Positions 63,735-64,000 of a stretch of DNA of 64,000 nt are shown one piece after another (position 1 is the first letter of the stretch; each line of letters starts with the position of its first letter). The DNA comes from Artemisia argyi (Eukaryota; Streptophyta; Magnoliopsida; Asterales; Asteraceae): the NCBI GenBank assembly GCA_030686995.1, contig CM060680.1, positions 79,598,060 to 79,662,059 of the forward strand. The letters run 5' to 3'. A program made the translations under genes and the position numbers. The notes below the pieces were generated by a model. It had not been told where the DNA came from. It saw nothing but the letters and a program-made list of their open reading frames with translations, and ran no database searches.

Positions 63735-64000
63735 CAACAATATGAGCAATTCACGATTCCGGAAGAGGAATCAATTGATAATGCTTTCGCTAGATTTAAC
63801 ACTATCATCACAAGTTTAAAAGCACTTGATGAGAATTTTTCTAGTAAGAATTTTGTTAGGAAGTTTCTTAGGGCTCTTCACCCAAAATGGCGAGCTAAAG
63901 TGACGGCTATTGAAGAATCAAAGAATTTGTCAATGTTGCAACTTGATGAATTAATTGGAAATTTGAAAGTCTACGAAGCAATTATAAAGAAGGACTACGA
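63735..64000 (+). pseudogene. gag: Ty1/copia gag, continuation after the nest
   Basis: From CAA 63735 the frame reads [20 protein letters not shown], then [20 protein letters not shown] and [17 protein letters not shown]. This is the UBN2-type C-terminal half of plant copia Gag. It runs open to the window edge, in the same phase as 12050-12445, so both pieces are one gene split by the 51-kb nest. The zinc knuckle and Pol would lie to the right. Confidence 0.88.

Overview
The window is plant nuclear DNA, most likely from an eudicot of the daisy family (Asteraceae). The reasons are the F-box/LRR-type gene at the left, the AT-rich intergenic DNA full of MITEs and microsatellites, and a dense block of Ty1/copia, Athila-type and chromovirus-like LTR retrotransposons whose gag, ORF1 and accessory ORFs resemble families I associate with Asteraceae genomes. 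The family placement is from recognition, not from a search. Nothing looks bacterial, organellar or CRISPR-like.

Left part (1-11,000): nested MITEs (437-1143), one intact-looking F-box/LRR-like gene (2646-4346), a GTACC-rich tandem duplication (5390-5776), a large imperfect inverted repeat (about 6120-8000) made from the last exon and 3' flank of a degraded multi-exon gene, and an hAT-like MITE carrying a long ATT microsatellite.

Right part (11,000-64,000): one retrotransposon nest. A Ty1/copia element (LTR, PBS, gag start at 12050) is cut inside gag at 12445, and the same gag frame resumes at 63735. The 51 kb between is, from outside in: (E0) a long Tekay/Del-like LTR, 12446-14131 plus 62184-63729, with near-matching 5-bp target duplications (TGGTT/TTGTT); (E1) a decayed Tekay/Del-like chromovirus arranged LTR-internal-LTR-internal (14132-62183); (E2) a non-autonomous Athila-like element (15278-35151, target duplication ATGAA) inserted in the first E1 LTR, with a broken gag and a broken ATHILA-ORF1-type gene; (E3) an 11.4-kb element (23229-34617, target duplication AGCTT) inserted in the 3' LTR of E2, with 4.0-kb LTRs and one intact 683-codon ORF but no pol; and (E4) a 15.4-kb Athila element on the minus strand (41563-56986, target duplication ATACC) inserted in the E1 internal region, with a full-length reverse transcriptase/RNase H/integrase frame but lesions in gag.

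E4 is the only element here with an uninterrupted RT/RNase H/integrase frame. E3, and less closely E2, share its primer-binding-site type, and E3 also shares its LTR-terminal hairpin and LTR repeat phrase, so E4-like elements are plausible suppliers of replication enzymes for E3. The most unusual content is the E3 accessory ORF (two zinc-ribbon-like motifs, two zinc knuckles, a hydrophobic C-terminal segment), the palindromic TGACGGCGTCA array next to the E2 promoter, the stacked CCCCTTAATTATAAGGGG palindromes in the copia LTR, and the 1.9-kb gene-derived inverted repeat.
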